Positions 24,699-34,446 of a stretch of DNA of 64,000 nucleotides are shown one piece after another. Both the position numbers and the translations under genes were made by a program. The notes beneath the pieces were generated by a model. It worked only from the letters and a program-made list of their open reading frames with translations. It did not search any database and was not told the DNA's origin. The stretch is from positions 1 through 64,000 of the forward strand of contig CAJTZL010000006.1 in the NCBI GenBank assembly GCA_910583695.1, given 5' to 3'. Within the stretch, counting starts at the first letter, position 1. Every line of letters begins with the position of its first letter. This DNA comes from an uncultured Oscillibacter sp. GTDB lineage: Bacteria; Bacillota; Clostridia; Oscillospirales; Oscillospiraceae.

Positions 24699-25430
24699 TT
24701 ACAGTTTCTTCGCCAGGACGACGGTGACATTGTCCGACGCGCCCCGGCTCTTGGAGATGGCCAGCAGACGTTCCATACAGGTGTTCGTATCGCCGTGGAG
24801 GACCTCGTGCATGATCTCCTCATCCGTCACGGTGTTTACCAGCCCGTCGGTGCACAGCAGGAGAAAATCCCCCGGCAGAAGCTGGCAGGTGTAGCAGTCG
24901 CACTCCGGGTCCACATCCGGGCCCAGGGCCCGGGTGATGAGGTTCCGGTTGGGGTGCCGGCGGGCTTCCTCCGCGGTGATGTCCCCCCGCTCCAGCATGT
25001 GTTCCACCAGGGAGTGATCCCGTGTAACCTGATGGATGCGTTCTCGATTGATATGATAGGCCCGGCTGTCTCCTACATTGGCAATGACCACGCCACCGTC
25101 AAAAGAGACCGCGGAAACCAGGGTGGTTCCCATGCTCTGGTACTCCTTCGAGGTCCTGGCGGCCTCCCGAACGGCGCGGTTGGCCAGGGCCACCGCCACC
25201 ACGGAAATCTCCCGCAGCCGGTCCGGCTTTGCCCCCTGGGACAAGCGCTTTTCCATCTCCGCGGAAAAGGTATCCACGGCAATGCGGCTGGCCAGCTGCC
25301 CGCCGGCGGCCCCGCCCATTCCGTCGCAGACCACGCAGATGGTGTGGCCAAAGGCCGTCTTCACCGCATAGGCATCCTGATTCTCTTTCCGGACAAGGCC
25401 CGTGTCGGTCATGCTCCATAGGTTCATCAT
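24699..25430 (-). CDS. prpC: PP2C-family protein phosphatase
   Basis: Mn/Mg-dependent phosphatase that reverses PrkC action, 243 aa. Motifs: TDTGLVRKENQDA, VVCDGMGGAAGG, ANVGDSRAY, LLCTDGLVN and GASDNVTVV. ATG 25430 overlaps the rlmN stop as ATGA. Confidence 0.95.
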   Translation of the reverse strand: MMNLWSMTDTGLVRKENQDAYAVKTAFGHTICVVCDGMGGAAGGQLASRIAVDTFSAEMEKRLSQGAKPDRLREISVVAVALANRAVREAARTSKEYQSMGTTLVSAVSFDGGVVIANVGDSRAYHINRERIHQVTRDHSLVEHMLERGDITAEEARRHPNRNLITRALGPDVDPECDCYTCQLLPGDFLLLCTDGLVNTVTDEEIMHEVLHGDTNTCMERLLAISKSRGASDNVTVVLAKKL

Positions 25431-26458
25431 TGGGAATCCTCCCCTTTCTCTGCTTTCCTGCGGAGCTGTCCGCAGGCGGCGTCTATATCTCCACCCAGGC
25501 TCCGCCGCACGGTGGCGGTGAGGCCGTGGGACTCCAGGCGCTTTTGAAACGCCGCCGTCCGGCGGGAGGGCCGGAAGGGGCTTTCCGTCACGTCGTTCAG
25601 CGGAATCAGGTTCACATGGCCGGGCATCCCCCGCAGACGCTTGGAAATGAGGTCCGCCTGCCAGTCCTGGTCATTCACGCCGTCGATCATGGCGTACTCA
25701 AAGGAGATCCGCCGCCCGGTTTTCTCAAAATAGTCATGGCAGGCGGAAAACAGCTTCTCCACGTCATAGGCCCGGTTGACCGGCATAAGCCTGGAGCGGG
25801 TCTCGCCGTCCGGCGCGTGGAGGGAGACGGACAGGGTCAATTGCAGCCCCAGTTCCGCCAAACGGCGGATGCCGGGCAGGACGCCGCAGGTGGACAGGGA
25901 GATATGCCGCATCCCGATGTTCAACCCGTCGGGATGGTTCACAATCTCCAGGAATTTCAGCACGGCGTCCAGGTTGTCCATGGGCTCGCCAATGCCCATC
26001 AGCACAATGTTGGAAACAGGGGCCCCGGAGTCCTTCTGGGTGAAGACCACCTGATCCAGCAGCTCTCCCGGGGTCAGGTCTCGAACCTTTCCGGCAATGG
26101 TGGACGCACAGAAGGCGCAACCCATCCGGCAGCCCACCTGGGAGGAGATGCACACGGTATTCCCGTGATGGTAGCGCATCAGCACGGACTCGATGCAGTT
26201 GCCGTCCGCCAGCTCCCAGAGATATTTGATGGTACCATCCCTGGCGGACACCTGCTTCCGGGCGGCTTTGGGAACGCTCAGGGCACAGCTTTCCTGCAAG
26301 CGCTCCCGCAGGGAGCGGGGCAGGTTGGACATTTCATCGAAGGAACTCACGCCCCGGCTCAGCCAGGAGAAGACCTGCTTTCCCCGGAAGGCGGGCTCCC
26401 CCATGCTCTGGAGAAAATCCCGCAGCTCCGGGAGGGTCATGGATTTGATATCGGTCAT
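25427..26458 (-). CDS. rlmN: 23S rRNA (A2503-C2) / tRNA (A37-C2) methyltransferase
   Basis: Radical SAM methylase, 343 aa. The cluster-binding CxxxCxxC is CRMGCAFC, followed by ASTIAGKVRDL; LMGIGEPMDN and the C-terminal cysteine region CGQLRRK are present. ATG 26458 (MTDIKSM) has GAGG six bases upstream, better than the TTG at 26470. Sits between rsmB and prpC as in B. subtilis. Confidence 0.95.
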   Translation of the reverse strand: MTDIKSMTLPELRDFLQSMGEPAFRGKQVFSWLSRGVSSFDEMSNLPRSLRERLQESCALSVPKAARKQVSARDGTIKYLWELADGNCIESVLMRYHHGNTVCISSQVGCRMGCAFCASTIAGKVRDLTPGELLDQVVFTQKDSGAPVSNIVLMGIGEPMDNLDAVLKFLEIVNHPDGLNIGMRHISLSTCGVLPGIRRLAELGLQLTLSVSLHAPDGETRSRLMPVNRAYDVEKLFSACHDYFEKTGRRISFEYAMIDGVNDQDWQADLISKRLRGMPGHVNLIPLNDVTESPFRPSRRTAAFQKRLESHGLTATVRRSLGGDIDAACGQLRRKAEKGEDSQ

Positions 26459-26466
26459 GATTCGCC

Positions 26467-27783
26467 TCAAACGCGCCGCGTCATGCGGCAGATGTAAAAG
26501 CCGTCGGTCTCATGAAGATGGGGCCAAAGGGTCAGCCGGCCCTCCACCGCTCCAATCGGCCCCGGCAGGGTGAACCTTTCCCGGGAAAACTCCGGGTGGG
26601 TTCCCAGAAATGCGTCCGTCACCTCTTCGTTCTCCTCCGGCAGAATGGTACAGGTGGAGTACAGCAGAGTCCCGCCGGGACGGACATAGCGGGCGGCGTT
26701 TTCCAGAATGGCACTTTGAATCACCGGAAGAGTGAAGAGGTCGTCCGCTTTTTTTCGCCGGATATCCGGCTTCTTGCGGAGAATGCCCAGGCCGGAGCAG
26801 GGCACGTCCACCAGCACCAGATCAAAGGCCCCCTGCCACGCCTCCCGGAAGATTCGCCCGTCGGCGGCTTCCGTACGGATAGAGGACAGACCCAGCCGGG
26901 CCGCGCCCTCCCGGATGCGCTTCAGCTTGTTTTCGTGGAGGTCGCAGGAGACGATTTTCCCTCGATCCCCCATGGCGATGGCGGCGGCAAAGGACTTCCC
27001 CCCGGGGGCGGAACAGACGTCCAGCACCCGGTCCCCGGGCTTGAGGTCCGCCGCCAGTGCCACCAGACGGGCCGCCGGGTCCTGAATGTAGATCATGCCG
27101 TCCTGAAACGTCTTCAAACGCTCCAGATCTCCCGTGCCCTGCAGCAGCAGGCAGTTCGGCAGCCAGGAATGGGGCTCCGCCCCAACGCCCTCGGCCTCCA
27201 GGGCATTCCGGGCCTCTCCGTCGGAACAGCGGCATATGTTGACCTGCGCGGCGGCGGGAGGCTGGCTGTTGCTGTTGGACAAAAACGCCTCCGCCCCCTC
27301 CCGGCCCAACAGGGCCAGCAGGCGCTTCACCAGCCATTTGGGGTGGCTGTAGCGGATGGAGAGGTACTTGGCCTCATCCCGATCCGGGATGGCGGGCAGC
27401 GTCTCCTTCTCCCGGCAGAGCCGCCGGAGGACGGCGTTGACCAAGCCCGACGCCTGTCCCCTTCCCGCTCCCTTCGCAAGCTCCACCGACGTGTGGACGG
27501 CGGCGCTGTCGGGCACCCGATTCAAAAAGAGAATCTGATAAGCCCCGATTCGCAGGACATCCGCCAAAGGCGGCTGGAGGTGCTCCAGCCTCTGGGAGCA
27601 GAAGCCAGAGAGATAAAAGTCCAGCAGCGTCTCGTTCTGGATGACACCGTAGACAATTCGACTGCAAAGCCCCGCGTCAGCCGGGGAAAGCGCCTTCAAA
27701 TGGGCGCCCAGCGCGGCATCCGCCCAGGCCCCCCGCACACGGCAGGCGGTCAGGACGGCCAGCGCCTCCTTCCGGGCGCTCAT
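26467..27783 (-). CDS. rsmB: 16S rRNA (cytosine-967-C5)-methyltransferase
   Basis: 438 aa. N-terminal NusB-like RNA-binding domain (about 1-135), then a Rossmann methyltransferase: VLDVCSAPGGKSFA, DVPCSGLGILRKKPDIRRK with the first catalytic Cys, and LLYSTCTILPEENE with the second. Overlaps the peptidase gene upstream by ATGA. Confidence 0.95.
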   Translation of the reverse strand: MSARKEALAVLTACRVRGAWADAALGAHLKALSPADAGLCSRIVYGVIQNETLLDFYLSGFCSQRLEHLQPPLADVLRIGAYQILFLNRVPDSAAVHTSVELAKGAGRGQASGLVNAVLRRLCREKETLPAIPDRDEAKYLSIRYSHPKWLVKRLLALLGREGAEAFLSNSNSQPPAAAQVNICRCSDGEARNALEAEGVGAEPHSWLPNCLLLQGTGDLERLKTFQDGMIYIQDPAARLVALAADLKPGDRVLDVCSAPGGKSFAAAIAMGDRGKIVSCDLHENKLKRIREGAARLGLSSIRTEAADGRIFREAWQGAFDLVLVDVPCSGLGILRKKPDIRRKKADDLFTLPVIQSAILENAARYVRPGGTLLYSTCTILPEENEEVTDAFLGTHPEFSRERFTLPGPIGAVEGRLTLWPHLHETDGFYICRMTRRV

Positions 27784-28526
27784 CGCCGGCCTCCGCTGCC
27801 GCGGCTGTCGCGCCCGCCGTTCCGGCCCAGGAAAATCAGCACATAGCGCAGCAATTGCAGGGCAGACATCAGCAAAGCTGCCACATAGGTCAGCGCCGCC
27901 GCCCGGAGAACCTTTCGGGCCCCCGCCAGCTCCTCATCGTCCAGCAGATTCCGGCTCTCTATGGTCTCCAAAGCCCGGCGGGAGGCGTTGAACTCCACCG
28001 GCAGAGTCACCAGCTGGAAAAAGGTGGTCAGAGAAAACAGCAGGATGCCCGCCAGAAACAGGCTCTGGCTGTAAAACAGCAGTCCGATGCAAAGCAGAAT
28101 CATGGAACAGCGGGACCCCAGGTTCGTTATGGGCACAATGGCACTCCGCAAGCGGATGGGGGCGTAGCCCACAGCGTACTGGACGGCGTGGCCCGCCTCG
28201 TGAGCCGCCACACCAACCGCCGCCACAGTGGAGGCGGAGTAAACCGCCTGGGAGAGATAGATGGTGTTGTCCCGAGGGTCATAGTGGTCCGTCAGCTTCC
28301 CCCAAGTGGAGGTGACGGGCACATCATAGACCCCATTCGCCCGGAGCACCGCCTCCGCTGCCTGGGCTCCGGTGAGCCGCCGGCGGTTGGCAGCCTTGCT
28401 GTACTTGTTGAAGCTGCCGCTGACCTGCATCTGAGCCCAGAGGGACAGAAGCACCGCCGGAATCAGCAGAAGGAAATAGACATTGTTGGCCAGGAAGTCT
28501 CCATAGCCACCATAATAATAAGGCAT
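27780..28526 (-). CDS. Membrane zinc metallopeptidase, YugP family
   Basis: 248 aa, several membrane helices. Zinc motif VAAHEAGHAVQYAVGY (HExxH) and the following PVEFNASRRAL, typical of the YugP/DUF2270-like family. ATG 28526 (MPYYYGG) has CGAGGGTG upstream. Its place between fmt and rsmB is an addition compared with B. subtilis but common in Clostridia. Substrate unknown. Confidence 0.88.
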   Translation of the reverse strand: MPYYYGGYGDFLANNVYFLLLIPAVLLSLWAQMQVSGSFNKYSKAANRRRLTGAQAAEAVLRANGVYDVPVTSTWGKLTDHYDPRDNTIYLSQAVYSASTVAAVGVAAHEAGHAVQYAVGYAPIRLRSAIVPITNLGSRCSMILLCIGLLFYSQSLFLAGILLFSLTTFFQLVTLPVEFNASRRALETIESRNLLDDEELAGARKVLRAAALTYVAALLMSALQLLRYVLIFLGRNGGRDSRGSGGRR

Positions 28527-28541
28527 AAGCACCCTCGAATT

Positions 28542-29462
28542 TTAGCGTTGAATGGGATGTCCCAGCAAATAGGCGGCGGCGGTCATGCGTTTTCCGCCCT
28601 TGGCCTGAAGCTCCGTCACCCGAAGAACCTTTCCGTCGCCGCAGACAACGTCAATCCCCAGTTTTCCTGCCGCCGTAATGACGCCGGGCCGGGCCGCAGT
28701 TTTCTCCCCGGTCTCCAGGACGGACCAGAGCTTCATTTCCTCGCCGCTGATGACGTCCGTGACAGCGCAGGGCCATGGAATCAGTCCCCGGACCTGACAG
28801 CTGATCTCATGGGCGGAGCGGGTCCAGTCCACGGGAGAGAGCTCCTTCCCCAGCATGGGGGCGTAGGTGTGCTTCTCGTGGTCCTGGGGCGTGCGGGCGG
28901 CCGTTCCCTCCGCCAAGGCCCTGACGGTTTCGAACAGGGCCTCCGCCCCCAGCTCCGCCAAACGCCCGGTGAGGGACTGGGCGTCCTCCGTCTCCCCGAT
29001 GGGCGTGGATTTTTGCAGGATCACGTCCCCCGCGTCCAGCTCCTTGGCCATATACATGATGGACACGCCGGTTTCCGTCTCCCCGTTCAGCACCGCCCAG
29101 TTGATGGGGGCCGCCCCCCGGTACTTGGGCAGAAGGGACGAGTGGACGTTGATGGAGCCCAGCGGCGGCACGTTTAAAATATCCTCCGGCAACAGCTTGC
29201 CATAGGCCGCCACCACAATCAGCTCCGGCTTCAAAGAGCGCACCAGCTCCAGACTCTCCGCATTCCGCAGTGTTACGGGCTGGAATACCGCCAGATTCTT
29301 TGTGAGGGCATACTCCTTTACAGGCGTTGGCATGAGCTTGTGTCCTCGATTTTTCGGTTTGTCCGGCTGAGTCAGGACGCCGCAGAGCTCATGCCCGTCC
29401 TCCACCAGACGGCGGAGGGAGGCCACGGCGAAATCCGGCGTACCCATAAAGAGAATGCGCAT
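28542..29462 (-). CDS. fmt: Methionyl-tRNA formyltransferase
   Basis: Formylates initiator Met-tRNA, 306 aa. MRILFMGTPDFAVASL, the SLLPKYRGAAPINWAV active-site stretch with HSSLLP, and the C-terminal OB-fold. Stop/start overlap TGATG with def. Paired with the deformylase, as usual. Confidence 0.95.
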   Translation of the reverse strand: MRILFMGTPDFAVASLRRLVEDGHELCGVLTQPDKPKNRGHKLMPTPVKEYALTKNLAVFQPVTLRNAESLELVRSLKPELIVVAAYGKLLPEDILNVPPLGSINVHSSLLPKYRGAAPINWAVLNGETETGVSIMYMAKELDAGDVILQKSTPIGETEDAQSLTGRLAELGAEALFETVRALAEGTAARTPQDHEKHTYAPMLGKELSPVDWTRSAHEISCQVRGLIPWPCAVTDVISGEEMKLWSVLETGEKTAARPGVITAAGKLGIDVVCGDGKVLRVTELQAKGGKRMTAAAYLLGHPIQR

Positions 29463-29962
29463 CAGCCCGCCCCCTCTTCCTGCTGGAAATACTCCTCCAC
29501 TTCCTCATCTGTCAGAAAGCGCTCGATGTGCTCCGTGTAGAGATGGCCGTCCAGATGCTCCAGCTCATGGCAGAAGCAGCGGGCTGTCAGGCCCTCGCCC
29601 TCCACCTCAAACCAATTGCCGTCCCGGTCCTGGGCTCGCACCCGCACATAATGGGGCCGGGTCACAAGCCCCCACTTCCCCGGGACGCTGAGACACCCCT
29701 CCGGCCCTCTCTGCTCCCCGCTCTGGTCGACAATGGTGGGATTAATCAGCTCAATGTATTCCTCCGTATCGTCGTCCATCACCACACAGGCCCGGCGAAG
29801 CACGCCCACCTGAGGAGCCGCCAGTCCCGCGCCTCCCGCTTCGGTAAGCGTCTCCAGCAGGTCATCCATCAGCGCATGCAGACGGCGGTTGAAGTCCGTC
29901 ACCGGGCGGCAGACCTTATTCAGGCAGTCCTCGCCCTGCACCACGATCTTACGCAATGCCAT
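29462..29962 (-). CDS. def: Peptide deformylase
   Basis: Fe/Zn hydrolase removing N-formyl from new proteins, 166 aa. Motifs: GGAGLAAPQVGV, EGCLSVPG (metal Cys) and CHELEHLDGHLY (HExxH). The second motif has E-H-L-D-G-H as usual for type 1. Confidence 0.95.
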   Translation of the reverse strand: MALRKIVVQGEDCLNKVCRPVTDFNRRLHALMDDLLETLTEAGGAGLAAPQVGVLRRACVVMDDDTEEYIELINPTIVDQSGEQRGPEGCLSVPGKWGLVTRPHYVRVRAQDRDGNWFEVEGEGLTARCFCHELEHLDGHLYTEHIERFLTDEEVEEYFQQEEGAG

Positions 29963-29974
29963 TGTTGAAACCTC

Positions 29975-32419
29975 CTAGTCCGCGGCGTTGCACTCCGCGA
30001 AAATGTTGAATCCCCGGTTGGCGCTGTTTCCGGCAAAGGCTTTCAGCAACCCGCCGATTTCCTCCCGGGTCTCTTTGTCGTTTTTCCCTGCCAGCAGGAC
30101 GCGGTAGCGGTAGCGGTTGTTCACCTTCAGCACCGGGGCCGGGGCGGGGCCCAGGACCTCGCTGTCCCCGAAGCGCCGTCGCAGCGTATCCCGGACGGCG
30201 ATGGCCGCCCGGAGGACTGCCCCCTCTTCCACGCCGGAAAGGGTGATGGTGAACAGGTCCGCAAAGGGCGGAAGGCGGCGGAGCCTCCGCATCCGGATTT
30301 CACTCTCATAAAAACGACCGTAGTCCTGCCGGGCGGCACACTGAATCACATCGTTTTCCGGCGTGTAGGTCTGGATGACCGCCCGGCCGGCTTTGCCGCC
30401 CCGGCCCGCCCGGCCCACCACCTGAGTCAGCAGGCTGAAAGTCCGCTCCGCCGCCCGGTAATGTTCCAGATACAAGGAGAGATCGGCGGTCAGCACCCCC
30501 ACCAGAGTCACGTTTTCAAAGTCCAGACCCTTGGCCACCATCTGCGTGCCAAGCAATATGGGAATGCGTTCCCTCTCAAAACGCCGCAGCAGCTTCTCGT
30601 GTCCCTCCGCCGCGGTATCCGCGTCCATCCGCAGGATGGCCGTGCCTGGAAACAGGCCCGCCAGTTCCTCCTCCACCTTCTGCGTGCCCGTTCCCACCCG
30701 CTTCATGATGCCGCCGCAGGCCGGACAGGCTTCAAAGCTCCTCTGGGAATGGCCGCAGTGGTGACACATCAGCCGCCCGTTGGCGGAGTGATAGGTCAGC
30801 GGCGCGCTGCACCGGGGACACTCCGGCACGTGGCCGCACTCCCCGCACAGCAGCATCCGGCTGCTGCCCCGGCGGTTCAAAAAGAGAATGCTTTGCTCCC
30901 CCGCCTCCAGGTTCCGCTCCAGCTCCCGCCGGAGCTCCGCCCCAATAAGGCCGGGATTCCCGGCCTTGACTTCCTGGCGGAGATCGGCGATAAGAACCTG
31001 GGGCAGACTCCGTTCATTGTACCGGCGGCGGAGCTGCGCTTTGTGGTACTGCCCCGTCTCCGCTGCCCAGGCCGTCTCAATGGACGGCGTGGCTGAGCCC
31101 AGGACCAGCAGAGCCTTGTCCCGGGCGCAGAGATATTTAGCAACGTCCCGGGTGTGATACCGGGGCGGATTTTCCGAATGATAGCTACCCTCCTGCTCCT
31201 CGTCCAGGATGATGACGCCGAGATTTTGCAGGGGAGCAAAGATGGCGGAGCGGGTGCCCAGGACCACCTTGACCTCCCCCCGGCGAATGCGCTTCCACTG
31301 GTCGTAACGCTCCGTTATGCGGAGGCCGCTGTGGAGCATGGCGGCGTCTTCTCCGAAATAGGAGGCGAATTTCCCCATCATCTGGGGAGTCAGCACAATC
31401 TCCGGCACCAGGACAATGGCGGTCTTTCCTTTGGATAGTATCTCCTGGACCAGACGCAAATAGACCTGGGTCTTTCCACTGCCGGTCACGCCCTGCAGCA
31501 GTGCGCCGGAGGGCCGCCCCGCCGCCGCCAGTCTGCAAAGACTCCGGAAGGCCTCCTCCTGCTCCTCGTTCAGCAGGATGGGCGGTCCCGGCTCCACGCT
31601 CTCCGGCTGAGACACCCGCAGCTCCTCCGCCTCGGAAAAGGCCAGCAGGCCCGCTTTTTCCATTCCCCGGAGGGTCCGGGAAGAAGCGCCGGTGAAATAG
31701 GTGATTTCCGAACAGGCGGTTTTCCCATTGGCGGCCAGCAGCTTCACCACCTCATAGCGGGCGGGTGAGGAGCGCCGTTTCGCCTCCGTCAGGGCCAGGG
31801 CCTCCTCCGCGCTGAGAGCCAGCTCCGCCATCCGGCGGGTCTTGTCCCCCACCTTCTGCCGCGCCGCCGTCTCATGCCAGACGACTCCCGCCTTTTCCAG
31901 AGCCCGGAGGGCCGGGAGCGCGCCGTCGCCGTGTGCGTCCCGCAGAGCGTCCAGCCCGGCGGAACCGCCGGACCGCTCCAGCGTTTCCAGAATCTCAGTC
32001 CCATGGCGGACACCCCCGGCGGCGGCCTTGGCCGTCTCCGGATCCAGCTCCGCTTGGAGCCGCCAGATTTCCTGAAGCCGGTACCACAGCCCGGCGGGCA
32101 GAATGGTCCGGACTGCCTCCGACATGGTGCAGAAATACCGCTGCCGCATCCAGAGGGCCAGGGCCAGCCCGTCGCCGTCCAGCACCGGCTCCCGGTCCAG
32201 CACGGCGGAAAGGGCCTTTAATCCCCGGACCTTCTTTCCCTCGCCCCGGGCAAGGACGATCCCCTCCGACAGCCGGTTTCCCCGGCCAAAGGGCACAGTC
32301 ACCCGGACGCCGGGAACCGCCAGGTCTTCCAGTTCCGCTGGAACGAGGTAATCATAGGGCTTGTCAATGTGATAGGGCGCGGCGCTGACCGCCACTTTTA
32401 CAATGGACGCGGTCTCCAT
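29975..32419 (-). CDS. priA: Primosomal protein N' (replication restart helicase PriA)
   Basis: 814 aa. N-terminal 3'-binding domain (VAVSAAPYHIDKPYDY), winged helix, Walker A GVTGSGKTQVY, DEEQ box, a zinc region with CGECGHVPECPRCSAPL and CHHCG, and helicase motifs VVGRAGRG. Restarts collapsed forks by loading DnaB. In B. subtilis coaBC lies between rpoZ and priA; here it is missing. Confidence 0.96.
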   Translation of the reverse strand: METASIVKVAVSAAPYHIDKPYDYLVPAELEDLAVPGVRVTVPFGRGNRLSEGIVLARGEGKKVRGLKALSAVLDREPVLDGDGLALALWMRQRYFCTMSEAVRTILPAGLWYRLQEIWRLQAELDPETAKAAAGGVRHGTEILETLERSGGSAGLDALRDAHGDGALPALRALEKAGVVWHETAARQKVGDKTRRMAELALSAEEALALTEAKRRSSPARYEVVKLLAANGKTACSEITYFTGASSRTLRGMEKAGLLAFSEAEELRVSQPESVEPGPPILLNEEQEEAFRSLCRLAAAGRPSGALLQGVTGSGKTQVYLRLVQEILSKGKTAIVLVPEIVLTPQMMGKFASYFGEDAAMLHSGLRITERYDQWKRIRRGEVKVVLGTRSAIFAPLQNLGVIILDEEQEGSYHSENPPRYHTRDVAKYLCARDKALLVLGSATPSIETAWAAETGQYHKAQLRRRYNERSLPQVLIADLRQEVKAGNPGLIGAELRRELERNLEAGEQSILFLNRRGSSRMLLCGECGHVPECPRCSAPLTYHSANGRLMCHHCGHSQRSFEACPACGGIMKRVGTGTQKVEEELAGLFPGTAILRMDADTAAEGHEKLLRRFERERIPILLGTQMVAKGLDFENVTLVGVLTADLSLYLEHYRAAERTFSLLTQVVGRAGRGGKAGRAVIQTYTPENDVIQCAARQDYGRFYESEIRMRRLRRLPPFADLFTITLSGVEEGAVLRAAIAVRDTLRRRFGDSEVLGPAPAPVLKVNNRYRYRVLLAGKNDKETREEIGGLLKAFAGNSANRGFNIFAECNAAD

Positions 32420-32430
32420 TCCCCAGGGCT

Positions 32431-32646
32431 TTACGCCTCTTCGGCGGCGACAGCCTCATCGCCGGAGGTAAGCTTGCCGTCGGCCACCTCATGTATGGCC
32501 AGAGTTACCGGCTTCTCGTCCAGATGCAGGCCGGCTGTCTCCGCCTCCTCGGCGATCTGGCGGGCCCGGCGGGCCACCACGTTCACCAGCATATAGCGGT
32601 TGGGGATATAGGAATTGAGTTTGCTCATGGCGGGATACAGCATCAT
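32431..32646 (-). CDS. rpoZ: RNA polymerase omega subunit
   Basis: 71 aa. MMLYPAMSKLNSYIPNRYML, VVARRARQIAEEAE and KPVTLAIHEVADGKL are the omega pattern. ATG 32646 has AAAGGAAG about ten bases upstream. Directly after gmk. Confidence 0.92.
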   Translation of the reverse strand: MMLYPAMSKLNSYIPNRYMLVNVVARRARQIAEEAETAGLHLDEKPVTLAIHEVADGKLTSGDEAVAAEEA

Positions 32647-32693
32647 GGTGAATCGACTTCCTTTCAAACTTCTTTCACTTCAATCTATGGCCG

Positions 32694-33290
32694 TCAGCTG
32701 CCGCTGATGATCTCCATACGGTCCATAGAGCGGCAGTGCTCCGCCGTCATGATGGCGTCCAGCTCCATGGCGGCGTTTTCTATGGTATCGTTGATGACAA
32801 AATAGTGATATGCTCCGGCGGTCCGGCACTCCACCTTGGCCCGCAGAAGCCGCTTTTCAATCTTCTCCGGGCTGTCGGTGCCCCGGAGAGTCAGGCGGCG
32901 GGCCAGCTCCTCCCAGCTGGGAGGAGCGATGAAAATGAGGACGGCCTCCGGCCGCTTGTGGGCGATTTGCAGGGCTCCCTGAACGTCAATTTCCAAAATC
33001 ACGTCCCGGCCGGCCTCCATGGCCTCGTCCACAAAGCGCTTGGGCGTGCCATAGAAATTGCCCACATACTCCGCGTACTCCAAGAATGCGTCCTGGGCCA
33101 TCCACTCGTGGAAGGTGTCCACATCCAGGAAGTGGTAGTGAACGCCGTTTTCCTCCCCGGCCCGGGGCTGACGGGTGGTGGCGGAGACGGAGACATACAC
33201 ATCCTTCCGCTTTTCCAGCAGCACCTTCAGCACGCTTCCCTTTCCCACACCGGAGGGGCCGGACACGATGAACGTCTTTCCCTTTTTCAT
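32694..33290 (-). CDS. gmk: Guanylate kinase
   Basis: ATP-dependent phosphorylation of GMP, 198 aa. Walker A SGPSGVGKGSV, SATTRQPRAGEENGVHYHFL, EYAEYVGNFYGTP and the ILEIDVQGALQ motif. Overlaps remA. Confidence 0.95.
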   Translation of the reverse strand: MKKGKTFIVSGPSGVGKGSVLKVLLEKRKDVYVSVSATTRQPRAGEENGVHYHFLDVDTFHEWMAQDAFLEYAEYVGNFYGTPKRFVDEAMEAGRDVILEIDVQGALQIAHKRPEAVLIFIAPPSWEELARRLTLRGTDSPEKIEKRLLRAKVECRTAGAYHYFVINDTIENAAMELDAIMTAEHCRSMDRMEIISGS

Positions 33291-33526
33291 GCTTCCTCCT
33301 GTTCCCCTGCTCCGAATTTCTCGGTCGGCAGGGCCGATAAAATCACATGGCCGCTGTCCATGATGAAGATGGAGGCGGTCTTCCGCCCATAGGTTGCGTC
33401 AATGAGCATCCCCCGCTCCCGGCTCTCCTGGGTCATGCGGCGGATGGGCGCGGAGTCGGGGCCCACAATGCCCACCACCCGCTCCCGGGAGACCATGCTT
33501 CCAAAGCCGATGTTGATAAATTCCAT
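33287..33526 (-). CDS. remA: RemA family regulator (DUF370)
   Basis: 79 aa. FINIGFGSMVSRERVVGIV, RRMTQESRERGMLIDATYG, RKTASIFIMDSGHVILSAL. In B. subtilis RemA is a ring-shaped DNA-binding activator of matrix and osmoprotection genes. Order yicC-remA-gmk-rpoZ is as in B. subtilis. ATG 33526 was chosen because the conserved sequence starts there. Confidence 0.93.
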   Translation of the reverse strand: MEFINIGFGSMVSRERVVGIVGPDSAPIRRMTQESRERGMLIDATYGRKTASIFIMDSGHVILSALPTEKFGAGEQEEA

Positions 33527-33528
33527 AC

Positions 33529-34410
33529 TCACTCCACGTTCTGCACCTGTTCCCGCATCTTCTCCACCTCGGCCTTCATATTCACCACCACCTGGGCAAT
33601 GGCCACGTCGCCGCATTTGGAGCCGATGGTATTGGCCTCCCGGTTGACCTCCTGGATCAGAAAATCCATTTTCCGTCCCATAGGCTCCATGGCCTCCAGC
33701 ATGGTCCGCAGCTGGGCCGTGTGGCTCCGCAGCCGGACGGTCTCCTCGTCCACCGCCACCTTGTCGGCGTAGATGGCCGCCTCAGTCAAAATGCGCTGGG
33801 GGTCGATGGAGGCGCTTTGCAGCACCTCCTGCATCCGAGCGGTGAGCTTGGCCCGGTACTCCGCCACCGTCTCCGGGGAGCGGGCCTCCACCTGGGTGGT
33901 GCAGCTCTCAATAGTAGTGAGGCGGTTTCCGATGTCCTCCGCCAGCCGGGCGCCCTCCACCCCCCGCATCACATTAAAGGACTTCAAGGCCACGTCCAGC
34001 ACGGCGCAGAGATCGGCGCTGACGGTCTCCAGGTCCTCGTCCGCCTTGGTAACGGAGAGCACGTCCGGGAACCGGGCCAGAATCTCCGGTGCCGCCTTGT
34101 AGTCCGCGGAGCCGCAGACCTCCGCCAGCTCGTTCAGGGCGGCGGCGTACTGCCCCGCCAGCTCCCGGTTGACCGTCACCTGGGTCACGTCGGCGGCGGA
34201 GGCATCTACAGAGACGAACACATCCACTTTCCCCCGGGAGACCGCCTTCTGGACCCGCTGCTTCAGGGCGTCCTCAGCAAAGATATACAGTCGGGGCATC
34301 TTCACCGTACAGTCCAGATAGCGGTTGTTGACCGCCCGGACCTCCACGGTGATATCCCGACTGTTCCTGGTCTCTCTGGCCCGGCCATAGCCGGTCATGC
34401 TCTTGATCAA
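33529..34410 (-). CDS. yicC: YicC/YloC-family endoribonuclease
   Basis: 293 aa. MIKSMTGYGRA, VEVRAVNNRYLD, the helical middle and the C-terminal GRKMDFLIQEVNREANTIGSK box are the family hallmarks. YicC members cut RNA in vitro. First gene of the superoperon running to rsgA. Confidence 0.93.
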   Translation of the reverse strand: MIKSMTGYGRARETRNSRDITVEVRAVNNRYLDCTVKMPRLYIFAEDALKQRVQKAVSRGKVDVFVSVDASAADVTQVTVNRELAGQYAAALNELAEVCGSADYKAAPEILARFPDVLSVTKADEDLETVSADLCAVLDVALKSFNVMRGVEGARLAEDIGNRLTTIESCTTQVEARSPETVAEYRAKLTARMQEVLQSASIDPQRILTEAAIYADKVAVDEETVRLRSHTAQLRTMLEAMEPMGRKMDFLIQEVNREANTIGSKCGDVAIAQVVVNMKAEVEKMREQVQNVE

Positions 34411-34446
34411 AACGATTTCCTCCTAATCTCAAATAAGGGTTCCCGC